Part shown: piece by piece, positions 50,976 to 58,827 of the stretch | Layout of the letters: every line of letters begins with the position of its first letter | Position numbering within the stretch: the stretch's first letter is position 1 | DNA from: Saccharicrinis carchari | GTDB taxonomy: Bacteria > Bacteroidota > Bacteroidia > Bacteroidales > Marinilabiliaceae | Reading direction: 5' to 3' | DNA length: 64,000 bases | NCBI RefSeq assembly: GCF_900182605.1 | Contig: NZ_FXTB01000011.1 | Location: forward strand, 62,001 to 126,000 | Notes under the pieces: generated by a model | Databases searched by the model: none | Told to the model about the DNA's origin: nothing | What the model saw: only the letters and a program-made list of their open reading frames with translations | Program-made: the position numbers and the translations under genes

Positions 50976-52136
50976 TTACATATATGAATTATCCATTAAA
51001 ATAGATACAAACTCCCTAACAGCTCCTTGTCCACCATTTTTAGAAAGATGAATAATACCCTGCACTTCCTTGATTTTTTTTAATGCATTTTGTGGGCATG
51101 CAGCGTATCCAACCTTAGAGAGCAAATCAAAACAATTAATATCATCCCCAATATAAGCTACTTCATCCAAATCCACACCTATCTCTTTACAAATAGATTG
51201 AGCAGCAGCTAACTTACCATCATGCTCTTTACCCTGATATAGATAATCGACTTTTAATTTTTTTGCTCTTTGTTCTACTATTTTTGTATTCTCAGAGGTA
51301 ATTATCCCTGTTTTGATTCCCACATCCCGTAATAACTTAAACGCCATTCCGTCATGGGTATTAAACTTCTTTAATTCATCACCAGATTCAGAATAGTACA
51401 TTCCTGCATCTGTCATAACACCATCCACATCCGATATAAAAAGCTTAATCTTCTTTTTTGTTTTCTTTAGGATATGTTTTTTCATTAGAAATTCAGCAAT
51501 GATCCAATCATCTGGCTCATCAATCTCCGTCATCGTATATTCTGGCATTCGATATATTTCAATCTTACCCGATAAACGATTCCTAGTCTTCAAAATATTA
51601 TTTACGGTATTTACATAAAATGCACCGTTTTCTATATATGTCCCTTTGAAATCTTGCCTTCTAGGTCGATTCTTATAATCATAGTTTAAAGTTTGACCTT
51701 CTATGCTCCAAAAAAAACGTTTTACAAGTGAACCACTAAGTAACGAATCGGAGCCAGACGCTCGCAATTGCTTTATTCCCGATGTAATATCATAGGCTCT
51801 AAGAAATGGAGATGTAGCTTGTATCAGTACAAATTGATCTTTCTTCGCATAACTCGTATGATTTAAATATTCAATTATTACACTCTCTGTTGATGAATAA
51901 TCCTGGGCATTTTCTTTAGATCTTTCATAAACGCGACATTTACTAAATGCAAAACTATCTACAACTAATTTTATTTCAAGACTATCCGTGGCAACAATAA
52001 CTTCATCTATCAAATCAGATTCCTGCGCAGCCCTTACCGTCCAATAAACTAATGGCTTCCCACAGAATTCTTTTATGTTCTTTTTGGGTATGGATTTACT
52101 TCCTCCCCTTACAGGTATAAATGCAATTGTTTTCAT
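50976..52136 (-). CDS. neuA: Nonulosonate cytidylyltransferase fused to KdsC-like phosphatase
   Basis: 386 residues, two domains. Residues 1-~222 are a CMP-sialate synthetase-type cytidylyltransferase: FIPVRGGSKSIPKKNI (7-22), LIQATSPFLR (104-113) and MTEIDEPDDW (202-211). Residues ~229-380 are a HAD type-C0 phosphatase like KdsC: DVDGVMTD with nucleophile D236 and acid D238, ITSEN, and GDDINC at 330-335. The fusion could dephosphorylate a nonulosonate 9-phosphate and activate it with CTP in one protein; HAD activity is not guaranteed, since in vertebrate CMAS the equivalent domain is mainly structural. 16 nt after the synthase gene. Confidence 0.9.
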   Translation of the reverse strand: MKTIAFIPVRGGSKSIPKKNIKEFCGKPLVYWTVRAAQESDLIDEVIVATDSLEIKLVVDSFAFSKCRVYERSKENAQDYSSTESVIIEYLNHTSYAKKDQFVLIQATSPFLRAYDITSGIKQLRASGSDSLLSGSLVKRFFWSIEGQTLNYDYKNRPRRQDFKGTYIENGAFYVNTVNNILKTRNRLSGKIEIYRMPEYTMTEIDEPDDWIIAEFLMKKHILKKTKKKIKLFISDVDGVMTDAGMYYSESGDELKKFNTHDGMAFKLLRDVGIKTGIITSENTKIVEQRAKKLKVDYLYQGKEHDGKLAAAQSICKEIGVDLDEVAYIGDDINCFDLLSKVGYAACPQNALKKIKEVQGIIHLSKNGGQGAVREFVSILMDNSYM

Positions 52137-52152
52137 TTTTAAAATTACTATC

Positions 52153-53025
52153 TTACTTAGCTCTATACTTTAACTTTTCTCTTTGCACCTTTTCAATATC
52201 AAGAATATCTTCTTTCTTAAAAGTCAAGGATTTATGGACTGCACTTAGATTCCTCACTAATCTACGAACTCCTTCAGGTTCCAACGACGCCGCATGATCC
52301 GTACCTTTCCAGGTTCTGTCAAGAGTATAATGTCTTTCAATCCAGGTCGCACCCAATGTGTATGCTGCAATGTCCACTGCTATGCCTAAATGATGACCTG
52401 AAAAGCCAATTTCTTTTACACGGCCTTTATAACTATCGATTAACCTTGTAATTTCTAATAAGGCAACATCTTCAAAAGGCACAGGATATCCCGAGGTGCA
52501 GGCATATAATACTACATCCCTATTTCTGCCTTTCTCTTCAAAAAATCTAATTAAGATATCAATTTCATCTTTACTTGTCATTCCAGAAGATACATGTATC
52601 TCTCCTACATAGTTTTCACATAACCAACCCAACATCTCATAGTTATTATTACAAGCTGATGGGATTTTAATTAAATCGGGTTTTAACGATGCAATTTCTT
52701 TTGCTGAGTCTAAGTCCCATGTTGACGTTGACCATACAATTCCTAATTCTTCAGCATATTGCTTTAATACTTTATTTTGCTCCAAACTAAATTCTAAGAA
52801 CTCTCTATGCTCTCCATAGGTTTCACCATATGAGTTTGCAGGATTTGGATGTGGAGCCTTATACTGTTCTTCTGTCAATAAATTCCGATTATTTCGTTTT
52901 TGAAATTTAACAACATCTGCATTACAAAAAATCTTTGCAACCCTAATTAACTCTTTTGCTATTTCAAGATCGCCTTTATGATTGCAGCCAATTTCAGCTA
53001 TAACTCTTGGTTTTTGATAATTCAT
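52153..53025 (-). CDS. neuB: Nonulosonate synthase (NeuB family) lacking a SAF domain
   Basis: 290 residues. TIM-barrel condensing phosphoenolpyruvate with a mannose-type sugar: AEIGCNHKGDLEIAK (E11), KFQKRN, IKIPSACNN, VSSGM (145-149), GFSGHHLGI and ERHYTLDRTWKGTDHAAS (230-247). Typical NeuB is about 345 residues with a C-terminal antifreeze-like SAF domain; this one stops at about the end of the barrel, and the stop codon is followed directly by neuA, so no broken SAF is visible. With a phosphatase fused to the next enzyme, the acceptor may be a 6-phosphate sugar. Confidence 0.88.
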   Translation of the reverse strand: MNYQKPRVIAEIGCNHKGDLEIAKELIRVAKIFCNADVVKFQKRNNRNLLTEEQYKAPHPNPANSYGETYGEHREFLEFSLEQNKVLKQYAEELGIVWSTSTWDLDSAKEIASLKPDLIKIPSACNNNYEMLGWLCENYVGEIHVSSGMTSKDEIDILIRFFEEKGRNRDVVLYACTSGYPVPFEDVALLEITRLIDSYKGRVKEIGFSGHHLGIAVDIAAYTLGATWIERHYTLDRTWKGTDHAASLEPEGVRRLVRNLSAVHKSLTFKKEDILDIEKVQREKLKYRAK

Positions 53026-53078
53026 TTTAATTTTCTTTTTTTTTATTTAAAATCGTATCACTTTTACTCTATATCAAC

Positions 53079-54293
53079 CTAAATAGTCGTTCTTATGTTT
53101 CCACGTGACACTTTAACTAAAACTAACCCAACTCCAATAAAAACACCAAAAAATAAAAACATTAGGACAATAATTTTTTTTCTAGGTGCTGATTTTTCAT
53201 AAGAAACTTTAGCCGGATCCAGTATGGTAAATACCGGTGTTTCTTCCTTTACGGCAATTTTAGCTTGCTCCAGTTGCTGTGCCAATCCTTTATATACTGC
53301 TGATGCAATATCGTAAGCGTCACTTAGGCGCTGGTACTCGGCATCGATACGTTCCGATATCATATTGCGGTGCCTGTCTTTATAATCGTAGAAAGCCTCC
53401 CGGGCACTTTCATATTCCGCCTTTTTCTCATCAAAGCGCTGCTGCACGAATTCCAGGTTTTGTTGCACTTGCTGAGTCTTATAATCGATCACATATTTCT
53501 GCAACAGATCAACCGCTTTTTGAACATATTGAGCCGTTAATACCGGTTCAGAGGCTTCAACGGCAATGCTCACCAAACCTGTTTTATTATCTACCTCAAT
53601 TTGAATCAAGTCTTGAATTGATCCAATGGCTTTCAATTCCTCTTCTGTCAGCTTTAGTACACCATAGTCTACTGATCTTTCCCCCTCTTTCTCATCATTT
53701 CCGGATAAAATCGCATCTTTTAATGTCCATGGGAATTTAATGGTGTATTTGGCCAGCTTGGCACCAAGCGATTCAATAGTGTCAGCCACCACATAATTGT
53801 ACAAAGAAACAGGTTCGGGATACTCTTCAAAATTAAACTTTTCGTGTATTAACTCATTTAAAAAAGGATAGCTATTAACGACCTGGGGATAAATCTCAGC
53901 TGGTATAGCGGAAGCATCTCCCATCATAGCTCCCAGGTTAATACCCGCCATACCGGCCAGGACACTTAAATTACCCAAACTACCGCTTTTTTTCTCTGCC
54001 GATGGCAGCAAGGTTGCAGAAGCTGAATATTTTGCCGGGCTGGTAAAAGCATATACCAAACCTATAAATACACAGATGCCCACGGCGTAAAAAATGGTTT
54101 TCCGCCCGTCCCAGATGGTTTTTACCAGGGCAATCAGGTCTATTTCATCGTCTTTGATGATTGGGGAAGAAGCCCCGGCCTCCCCCCTGCCCCCTCCGAA
54201 AGAGGGGGAGTTGGAAGTCTTGTCCAGTGAGATTTCTTCGGCTTTGCGGGATGCTTTTTTTGACTCTGGTATGTTGTTTTTATCTTGGTTCAT
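53079..54293 (-). CDS. Wzz-type chain-length determinant
   Basis: 404 residues from the ATG at 54293 (MNQDKNNIPESKK); a TTG three codons earlier is an alternative. Membrane helices at about 67-84 and 373-393 flank a periplasmic domain with coiled-coil character (about 235-330) and a GNVR-like end (EETPVFTILDPAKVSYEKSAPRKK). No Wzc tyrosine-kinase domain follows. Residues ~29-44 (SPSFGGGRGEAGASSP) match an intergenic palindromic repeat, apparently inserted in frame before the first helix. Controls polymer length with the Wza-like exporter. Confidence 0.88.
   Translation of the reverse strand: MNQDKNNIPESKKASRKAEEISLDKTSNSPSFGGGRGEAGASSPIIKDDEIDLIALVKTIWDGRKTIFYAVGICVFIGLVYAFTSPAKYSASATLLPSAEKKSGSLGNLSVLAGMAGINLGAMMGDASAIPAEIYPQVVNSYPFLNELIHEKFNFEEYPEPVSLYNYVVADTIESLGAKLAKYTIKFPWTLKDAILSGNDEKEGERSVDYGVLKLTEEELKAIGSIQDLIQIEVDNKTGLVSIAVEASEPVLTAQYVQKAVDLLQKYVIDYKTQQVQQNLEFVQQRFDEKKAEYESAREAFYDYKDRHRNMISERIDAEYQRLSDAYDIASAVYKGLAQQLEQAKIAVKEETPVFTILDPAKVSYEKSAPRKKIIVLMFLFFGVFIGVGLVLVKVSRGNIRTTI
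54163..54218. repeat. Palindromic repeat inside the wzz 5' region
   Basis: C-rich and G-rich arms (cccctcc gaaa gaggggg core) flanked by ggggaaga on one side and ttggaagt on the other. Similar in pattern to the element at 61645-61695. It is read in frame as a Gly/Ser/Pro stretch. Confidence 0.6.
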
Positions 54294-54373
54294 TTTTGTC
54301 AACTAATTATCGCTGATTACAACGAATTATTTGATATATAATGTTTTTCCTACGCTGTCAATATGTTCTTTTA
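54278..54373. repeat. Direct repeat copy A (wzz leader plus nucleotidyltransferase tail)
   Basis: 96 nt, 93 identical to 55833-55928. On the minus strand it contains the last codons of a nucleotidyltransferase gene, the wzz leader and the first codons of wzz. Confidence 0.9.
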
Positions 54374-54410
54374 GCGCGGGTTTGGTAATGTGTTCAAAGA
54401 TAATCAAGCT
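54327..54410 (-). pseudogene. 3' remnant of an MNT-type nucleotidyltransferase gene
   Basis: On the minus strand the frame from 54410 reads SLIIFEHITKPALKEHID then SVGKTLYIK and stops at 54327-54329. This is the usual C-terminus of small nucleotidyltransferases paired with HI0074/HepT-type HEPN proteins (pattern D-x-S-IY-x-KI...L-x-HI-x-x-VG). Only about 27 codons remain, located between the AlbA_2 gene stop and wzz. Confidence 0.55.
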
Positions 54411-54429
54411 CTTGTAATATCTTTCTATT

Positions 54430-55791
54430 TTAAACCACTACCCAAGTCCCGCCTTTATCCGGCCCTATCCTTTTTATTACATTTTGGCTTCTTAACCGAT
54501 CGAGATCCCTAAGAATCGTCCTGCGAGTAACGCCTGTACGTCCTGCCAATTCATCCACTGTGATCAATGCGTTCTTAGCAATAGAAGCAACAATTAAACG
54601 GTGCCTGTCGTTACTGACATTTTCAGTGACATTTTCAGTGACATTTTCAGTGACATTTTCAGTGACATTTTCAGAAAACACAGTCACCATAAAACCGTCG
54701 GAGATATTCCTAAATTCCGGAACAGGTAGGTTAACGCCTCTAAAATAATTAAGGATACGCTTAATACCGGAACCATATTTTTCAATCAGGCCCATATCCT
54801 TACTAAAGTCAGCTAAAACTTTATTACGCGGTGTTGAACGGTAATTATTGCTCAACAAATCCTCAACCGAAATCGTATCCGGTAATCGTCCGGGATTGTA
54901 GAACTCAATGCGCTCATTAAAAATTTTAACAATCGAATCTGAACTTGACCGGTAGTCCCTATGTAGGATCATGTTAATGACAACCTCCCGGATTGCTTCC
55001 AAGGGGTATTGCCATTTTTGAATATTTTTCGCCTCTCCGGTAATAATTACCTCTTTGTTAATATGCTTCCGAACAAAATCGATAACAACATCAACTTGAG
55101 TCAGAATATCTGATTTTGAGCGGACTGAATCCTTAATAGTTATCTCATCCTGAAAACGACCTAATTCAATGGTGGTATTAACCGAATCTTTTTCTTTAAA
55201 TAATAAATAAGCGGCATTTGTTAATTTATTATCACGGATTAAATCATATTTCATAAGGAAGGCCAAAGGATCTTCGTGTATAGAAAGCTGATTCTGCTTC
55301 ATGACCTCGATAGCCCTTTGTACTTTTTCAAGTGAAATATCATCGATGACATGCAAGGGATCGGGGAAAGAATCCCAACTCATATTAATCGACTTCAAAT
55401 GTAAATCTACCACTTCAGATACCAATAAGGGATGATTGGAATTTTGTATTCGCTTATAATAACGCCCCTTGGTTGACACAGGCTTGACAGGATATTCATC
55501 GCAAGTAATAATCACTAAATTTTTATTATCTACAGAAACAACCTCGACATCAGGGATAAGAACAGGTGCGGTTTTATTCTTCACTTCATTCACCCAATTC
55601 ACGATGGTCTCCTTCCCTAACTGCACTCCAGTTAATTCGCCATTATCAGCAACGCCAACCAACACACTGCCACCTTTGGTATTCGCAAATGCAACCAATG
55701 ACACAATTGTTTCCGTATTGAATGAAGACTTAAATTCGACATGAATTCCTTCACCATTACCAATTATATCAAGAATAGATTGTGCGGTCAT
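54430..55791 (-). CDS. AlbA_2/Schlafen-type regulator with HATPase_c_4 and winged helix
   Basis: 453 residues from the ATG at 55791 (a GTG precedes it). N-terminal AlbA_2 domain (about 1-125): EFKSSFNTETIVSLVAFANTKGG-SVLVGVADNGEL. Middle to C-terminal ATPase-like region (about 260-360): EAIREVVINMILHRDY and EFYNPGRLP. A linker of five NVTE units (about 373-392) leads into a DeoR/HTH_11-type winged helix (VDELAGRTGVTRRTILRDLDRL). Often annotated as RecG-like or transcriptional regulator. It lies alone between two 96-bp direct repeats in the polysaccharide operon, in the same orientation, and could regulate it or be a cargo gene. Confidence 0.88.
   Translation of the reverse strand: MTAQSILDIIGNGEGIHVEFKSSFNTETIVSLVAFANTKGGSVLVGVADNGELTGVQLGKETIVNWVNEVKNKTAPVLIPDVEVVSVDNKNLVIITCDEYPVKPVSTKGRYYKRIQNSNHPLLVSEVVDLHLKSINMSWDSFPDPLHVIDDISLEKVQRAIEVMKQNQLSIHEDPLAFLMKYDLIRDNKLTNAAYLLFKEKDSVNTTIELGRFQDEITIKDSVRSKSDILTQVDVVIDFVRKHINKEVIITGEAKNIQKWQYPLEAIREVVINMILHRDYRSSSDSIVKIFNERIEFYNPGRLPDTISVEDLLSNNYRSTPRNKVLADFSKDMGLIEKYGSGIKRILNYFRGVNLPVPEFRNISDGFMVTVFSENVTENVTENVTENVTENVSNDRHRLIVASIAKNALITVDELAGRTGVTRRTILRDLDRLRSQNVIKRIGPDKGGTWVVV
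54615..54674. repeat. Five tandem copies of a 12-bp unit
   Basis: tgacattttcag repeated five times without a mismatch, inside the AlbA_2 regulator; each copy encodes four residues (NVTE-type, read on the minus strand). Unit length is a multiple of three, so copy change alters linker length without shifting the frame. Confidence 0.95.
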
Positions 55792-55832
55792 CACTTTAAA
55801 GATGTTCTATTAAAAATTGTTTTAATTGTAAA

Positions 55833-55928
55833 TTTTATCTTGGTTCATTTTTGTCAACTAATTATCGCCGATTACAACGAATTATTTGATATATCATGTT
55901 TTTCCTACGCTGTCGATATGTTCTTTTA
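55833..55928. repeat. Direct repeat copy B
   Basis: Second copy of 54278-54373, 3 mismatches in 96 nt, lying just upstream of the AlbA_2 gene (minus strand sense). It holds a dead duplicate of the wzz start (TTGACAAAAATGAACC and following codons) that then runs into unrelated sequence. Confidence 0.9.
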
Positions 55929-55965
55929 AGGCGTGTTCATTAATACGTTCGTAAATGACAACATC
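55894..55965 (-). pseudogene. Second 3' remnant of an MNT-type nucleotidyltransferase gene
   Basis: The frame from 55965 reads DVVIYERINEHALKEHID then SVGKT and meets TGA where copy A has TTA (Leu), so it carries a nonsense change. Only the C-terminus is left, joined directly to HEPN-gene fragments. It differs from copy A in several codons upstream of the near-identical part. Confidence 0.55.
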
Positions 55966-56276
55966 AAATATAACCATCCTGAACTCTTTGCTCTATAACC
56001 GGTCGTGGTCCGACAACGTTCTGATAACCTTTATCTTTTAAATTCCAGCTTAATTCATAAGTATATTCTCATTATAATTATTGATTTATGTGGTCCCGAT
56101 GCATCGGGAGAACTGGCCGATAATGTTTTCCCTCCCGCTTGTGCGGCTCGTTTGAAAGGCTTTTATCAATCCTTGTTGCTCAATATCGTTCAGTTGGTTC
56201 TTTTCAATGATCTTCCCATCTGCAACAGCGCTTTTCTATAGTTATTGAAACGTTGCTTCCATCGGATATCGTCCAT
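55964..56276 (-). pseudogene. Broken HI0074/HepT-type HEPN gene (nucleotidyltransferase substrate-binding family)
   Basis: Three fragments in order, in different frames. From ATG 56276: MDDIRWKQRFNNYRKALLQ, then a stop near 56190. Next KIIEKNQLNDIEQQGLIKAF (about 56215-56150) in a shifted frame, after which sequence containing a 16-bp palindrome replaces the expected FEFT region. Finally EYTYELSWNLKDKGYQNVV-GPRPVIEQRVQDGYI (56068-55964) with a TGA. These match the N-terminal, middle and C-terminal parts of HI0074-like HEPN proteins, which form toxin-antitoxin pairs with MNT nucleotidyltransferases. The family call is from pattern memory. Confidence 0.6.
56094..56109. repeat. Perfect 16-bp palindrome, TCCCG type
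   Basis: tcccgatgcatcggga, inside the HEPN pseudogene region. Confidence 0.75.
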
Positions 56277-56313
56277 GCTCAACGGTTTTTTCTCAAATTA
56301 TAAACTGATTCGA

Positions 56314-58722
56314 CTATCGGTTCATATTGGCAATGGTGGCTATGGTAAGTCCGATGGATGCCATGGCACTTCCGATAGATATCCACATTTGTGGCGATAT
56401 ACCCTCGCGTTCCGGTTTTAGCGGCACTATAATTTCAGAACCCGGTGTTACTTTAGGGTAGTTGCGGAAAAATAAGAAGCCTTTGGTACCCGATGCCGAG
56501 CCATTGGGGTATACCACATATACCTTTCCCTTTTTTGCCTGCATACCAAAGCCGCCACTATCCCATATATAGGATTTTAATGATTTACCCTGCACGTAAT
56601 TCGATGATATCGGGTTCAATACCTCTCCTGAAATTTTTACCGTTTGTATATTCTTTGGTACCGATAGCTCATCGCCATCTTTTAAAAATACATCATCGCG
56701 ACTATTCCGTTTTTCCAGCGCATCCGAAAGACTTATCCCCACCACTTCAAAATCCATGTCGGTAAACACCAGTGTACTGTCCCTTTCGAGCAACTCTGCA
56801 CGCAAACGTTTTTGTTTTTCACTTATTCTTACGCGTCGGGTAAGCATGGCACCTTCAGGGTAAGCATCGGGCGTTAAGCCGCCGGCCCGGTCTATCAAAT
56901 CCGAAACGCGTTCTTTTGTAGAGGTCAAGGAGTACTCCCCGGCATAAGCTACTTCGCCTGTTATCTTAACTATAGATGGCTTGCTATAGCCCGGCAGTTT
57001 TCGTATAAACACCTGATCGAAGGGTTGTAGTTCGTAGGATGCCTCTGTGGGATCAAATTGAAGGTTACGGGGCACTTTAATCTTAGCCACGTGAGCCAAT
57101 CTTTCGCTGACCGCTGACCCTTCCTCCACCGATAATTTTCGTGCCACTTCAATGTAAGCGTCCGATGCCGATTTTAAAAAGCCGCCTGCCTCGTAAACTA
57201 AATCGGCCACTGTCATACCCTCCTTATAATCGTACTCGTTCGGCTTTTGCACTTCTCCATATATACGAACGGTTTTAAATTCCGTAAGATCGTGAATAGA
57301 GGATATGCTGATAATGTCATCTTTTTTTATCTCGACATCCGTTTTTCCGCTCAAAATATCTTTCACGTCAAAAGCAATACTTTGCAGATTCCAATCGTCT
57401 TTTACCCGGGTAATTAAGCCCCTATACAAACTGGCATCCTCCCTAACGCCGTCGGCACGTTGTATCAGTTCCGACAATTTTAGCCCTTCGGTAACCTCAT
57501 AATCGCCCGGACGGTACACAGCACCTTTAATAGTAGCCATATTCTGGAAACGTTCTATAATTTTACCCACCACAATACTGTCGCCGTTATTTATGCCTAT
57601 GATGTTTGCATCATTGAGCAATACATCCTTGAAAAGCATATCTCTGCCTGTTTTGCGGTAAAGTTGCAGGCGATGTGTATAAGCATCTTCGGTAAAGCCT
57701 CCCGCAAAATTAATGATATCCTTTACTGTTTCTCCATCTTTAGCTTCAAATAGCCCTGTACGCTTGAGTTCTCCCTCCATTACAACCCTTTTAATATAGG
57801 GCGAAACTAAAATTACATCGGCATCTCTTAAGCGAACATTTACTGCGGAATTACCGTTTATCAAATAATCATAAACATCGAGGCGCGAGATTACATTGCC
57901 ATCCCTAAGTAATTTTATCTCCCTAAAGGAGCCCGATGGGTTGGGGCCGCCAGCGAGATAGAGGGCATTAAAAAGAGTAGATGCCCCCGAGAGGGTATAG
58001 GTGCCGGGGGCAAAAACTTCGCCTATCACATTTACATTAATAGGCTTTATATCGCCTATATTTACACTGGCAAAAGTTCGCGGAGTACTTGCCTCCAGGT
58101 CGCGATAGATAAGCACCAACTTACTTTTTATTTTTTTAGTAGCCGTTTCTAAGCTTAGCCCTCCAACCGAAATAGGTCCAATATTAGGTATATTTATATT
58201 CCCGCTTCTGTCTACCTGCAATTGATAACTTTGTTGCGATGCACCCCACACATCCACAGTTAGCTCATCACCGTTACCGATTAAATACCCCGGAGATACC
58301 GCGCTGTTAACTCCGGGTTCAAAAGATAGGTTTTCGTTATTGAAAAATGAAAAACCAAATATACGCTGGTCTATTTTGGCCGAATCAATAGGAGACTTAG
58401 TGCTAAATCCCTCATTGAAAGGCTCTAGTTCGTCTGTATATTGTGGAGTTTTACTTCCCTTTTCCCCATTCATTCGTACATACTCTTCAATTTTTTGCTT
58501 TAGTTCACGAATTTGCGACTCCGACATGCCACGGGCACGTGCCAAAGCCAAAGCTTCCTGTTCCGACAGCCCTCGTTTTTCCATTTCAGCAACAATACGC
58601 CCTATCTCTGAGTTAGTGAGTGCACTCACATTAACATCTTTTGGATTTGTATTTTGCGCTACGGGATCTGCCGCAAAAAGGCTAAAAACAATAAGCGTGA
58701 GAAGACAAAATTTAATTTTCAT
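56314..58722 (-). CDS. Wza-like polysaccharide export protein with multiple SLBB domains
   Basis: 802 residues. Signal peptide MKIKFCLLTLIVFSLFAADPVAQ; no lipobox Cys is evident, unlike E. coli Wza. A helical RGLSEQEALALARARGMSESQIRELKQKIEEY segment (about 50-85), then the poly-export domain (YLIGNGDELTVDVWGASQQSYQLQVDRSGNINIPNIG, about 145-185), then several SLBB units (VNVIGEVFAPGTYTLSGASTL; ATIKGAVYRPGDYEVTEGLKL; VRIYGEVQKPNEYDYKEGMTV; VKITGEVAYAGEYSLTSTKER). A C-terminal hydrophobic helix follows. Outer-membrane polysaccharide exit channel for this locus. Confidence 0.93.
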   Translation of the reverse strand: MKIKFCLLTLIVFSLFAADPVAQNTNPKDVNVSALTNSEIGRIVAEMEKRGLSEQEALALARARGMSESQIRELKQKIEEYVRMNGEKGSKTPQYTDELEPFNEGFSTKSPIDSAKIDQRIFGFSFFNNENLSFEPGVNSAVSPGYLIGNGDELTVDVWGASQQSYQLQVDRSGNINIPNIGPISVGGLSLETATKKIKSKLVLIYRDLEASTPRTFASVNIGDIKPINVNVIGEVFAPGTYTLSGASTLFNALYLAGGPNPSGSFREIKLLRDGNVISRLDVYDYLINGNSAVNVRLRDADVILVSPYIKRVVMEGELKRTGLFEAKDGETVKDIINFAGGFTEDAYTHRLQLYRKTGRDMLFKDVLLNDANIIGINNGDSIVVGKIIERFQNMATIKGAVYRPGDYEVTEGLKLSELIQRADGVREDASLYRGLITRVKDDWNLQSIAFDVKDILSGKTDVEIKKDDIISISSIHDLTEFKTVRIYGEVQKPNEYDYKEGMTVADLVYEAGGFLKSASDAYIEVARKLSVEEGSAVSERLAHVAKIKVPRNLQFDPTEASYELQPFDQVFIRKLPGYSKPSIVKITGEVAYAGEYSLTSTKERVSDLIDRAGGLTPDAYPEGAMLTRRVRISEKQKRLRAELLERDSTLVFTDMDFEVVGISLSDALEKRNSRDDVFLKDGDELSVPKNIQTVKISGEVLNPISSNYVQGKSLKSYIWDSGGFGMQAKKGKVYVVYPNGSASGTKGFLFFRNYPKVTPGSEIIVPLKPEREGISPQMWISIGSAMASIGLTIATIANMNR

Positions 58723-58819
58723 GAATATTTTGTGTTGTTGACTTTACTATTTAATTTGTCACTTTAGATATTGAGTCCGTTGATAGCTGGTAATCAAGGG
58801 CGATTTTATTTACAGGCGA

Positions 58820-58827
58820 CAAAAGTA
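58820..58827 (-). promoter_or_regulatory. -7 box for the polysaccharide export gene
   Basis: TACTTTTG on the minus strand fits TAnnTTTG, with TGTG 20 nt upstream, giving a ~90-nt leader before the ATG at 58722. It could drive the downstream export and glycan genes. The rest of the 386-nt gap 58723-59108 holds the 12-mer repeats described separately. Confidence 0.55.

Noticed and set aside
53279-53740. 153-codon open frame antisense to wzz
   Set aside because: Lies wholly opposite the Wzz periplasmic domain and has no recognisable features.
54615-54674. Possible CRISPR-like repeat
   Set aside because: Units are contiguous, only 12 bp, and coding in frame; there are no spacers and no cas genes.
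54278-55928. Insertion sequence explanation for the repeat-flanked segment
   Set aside because: No transposase is present, the repeats are direct rather than terminal inverted, and they contain native operon sequence.
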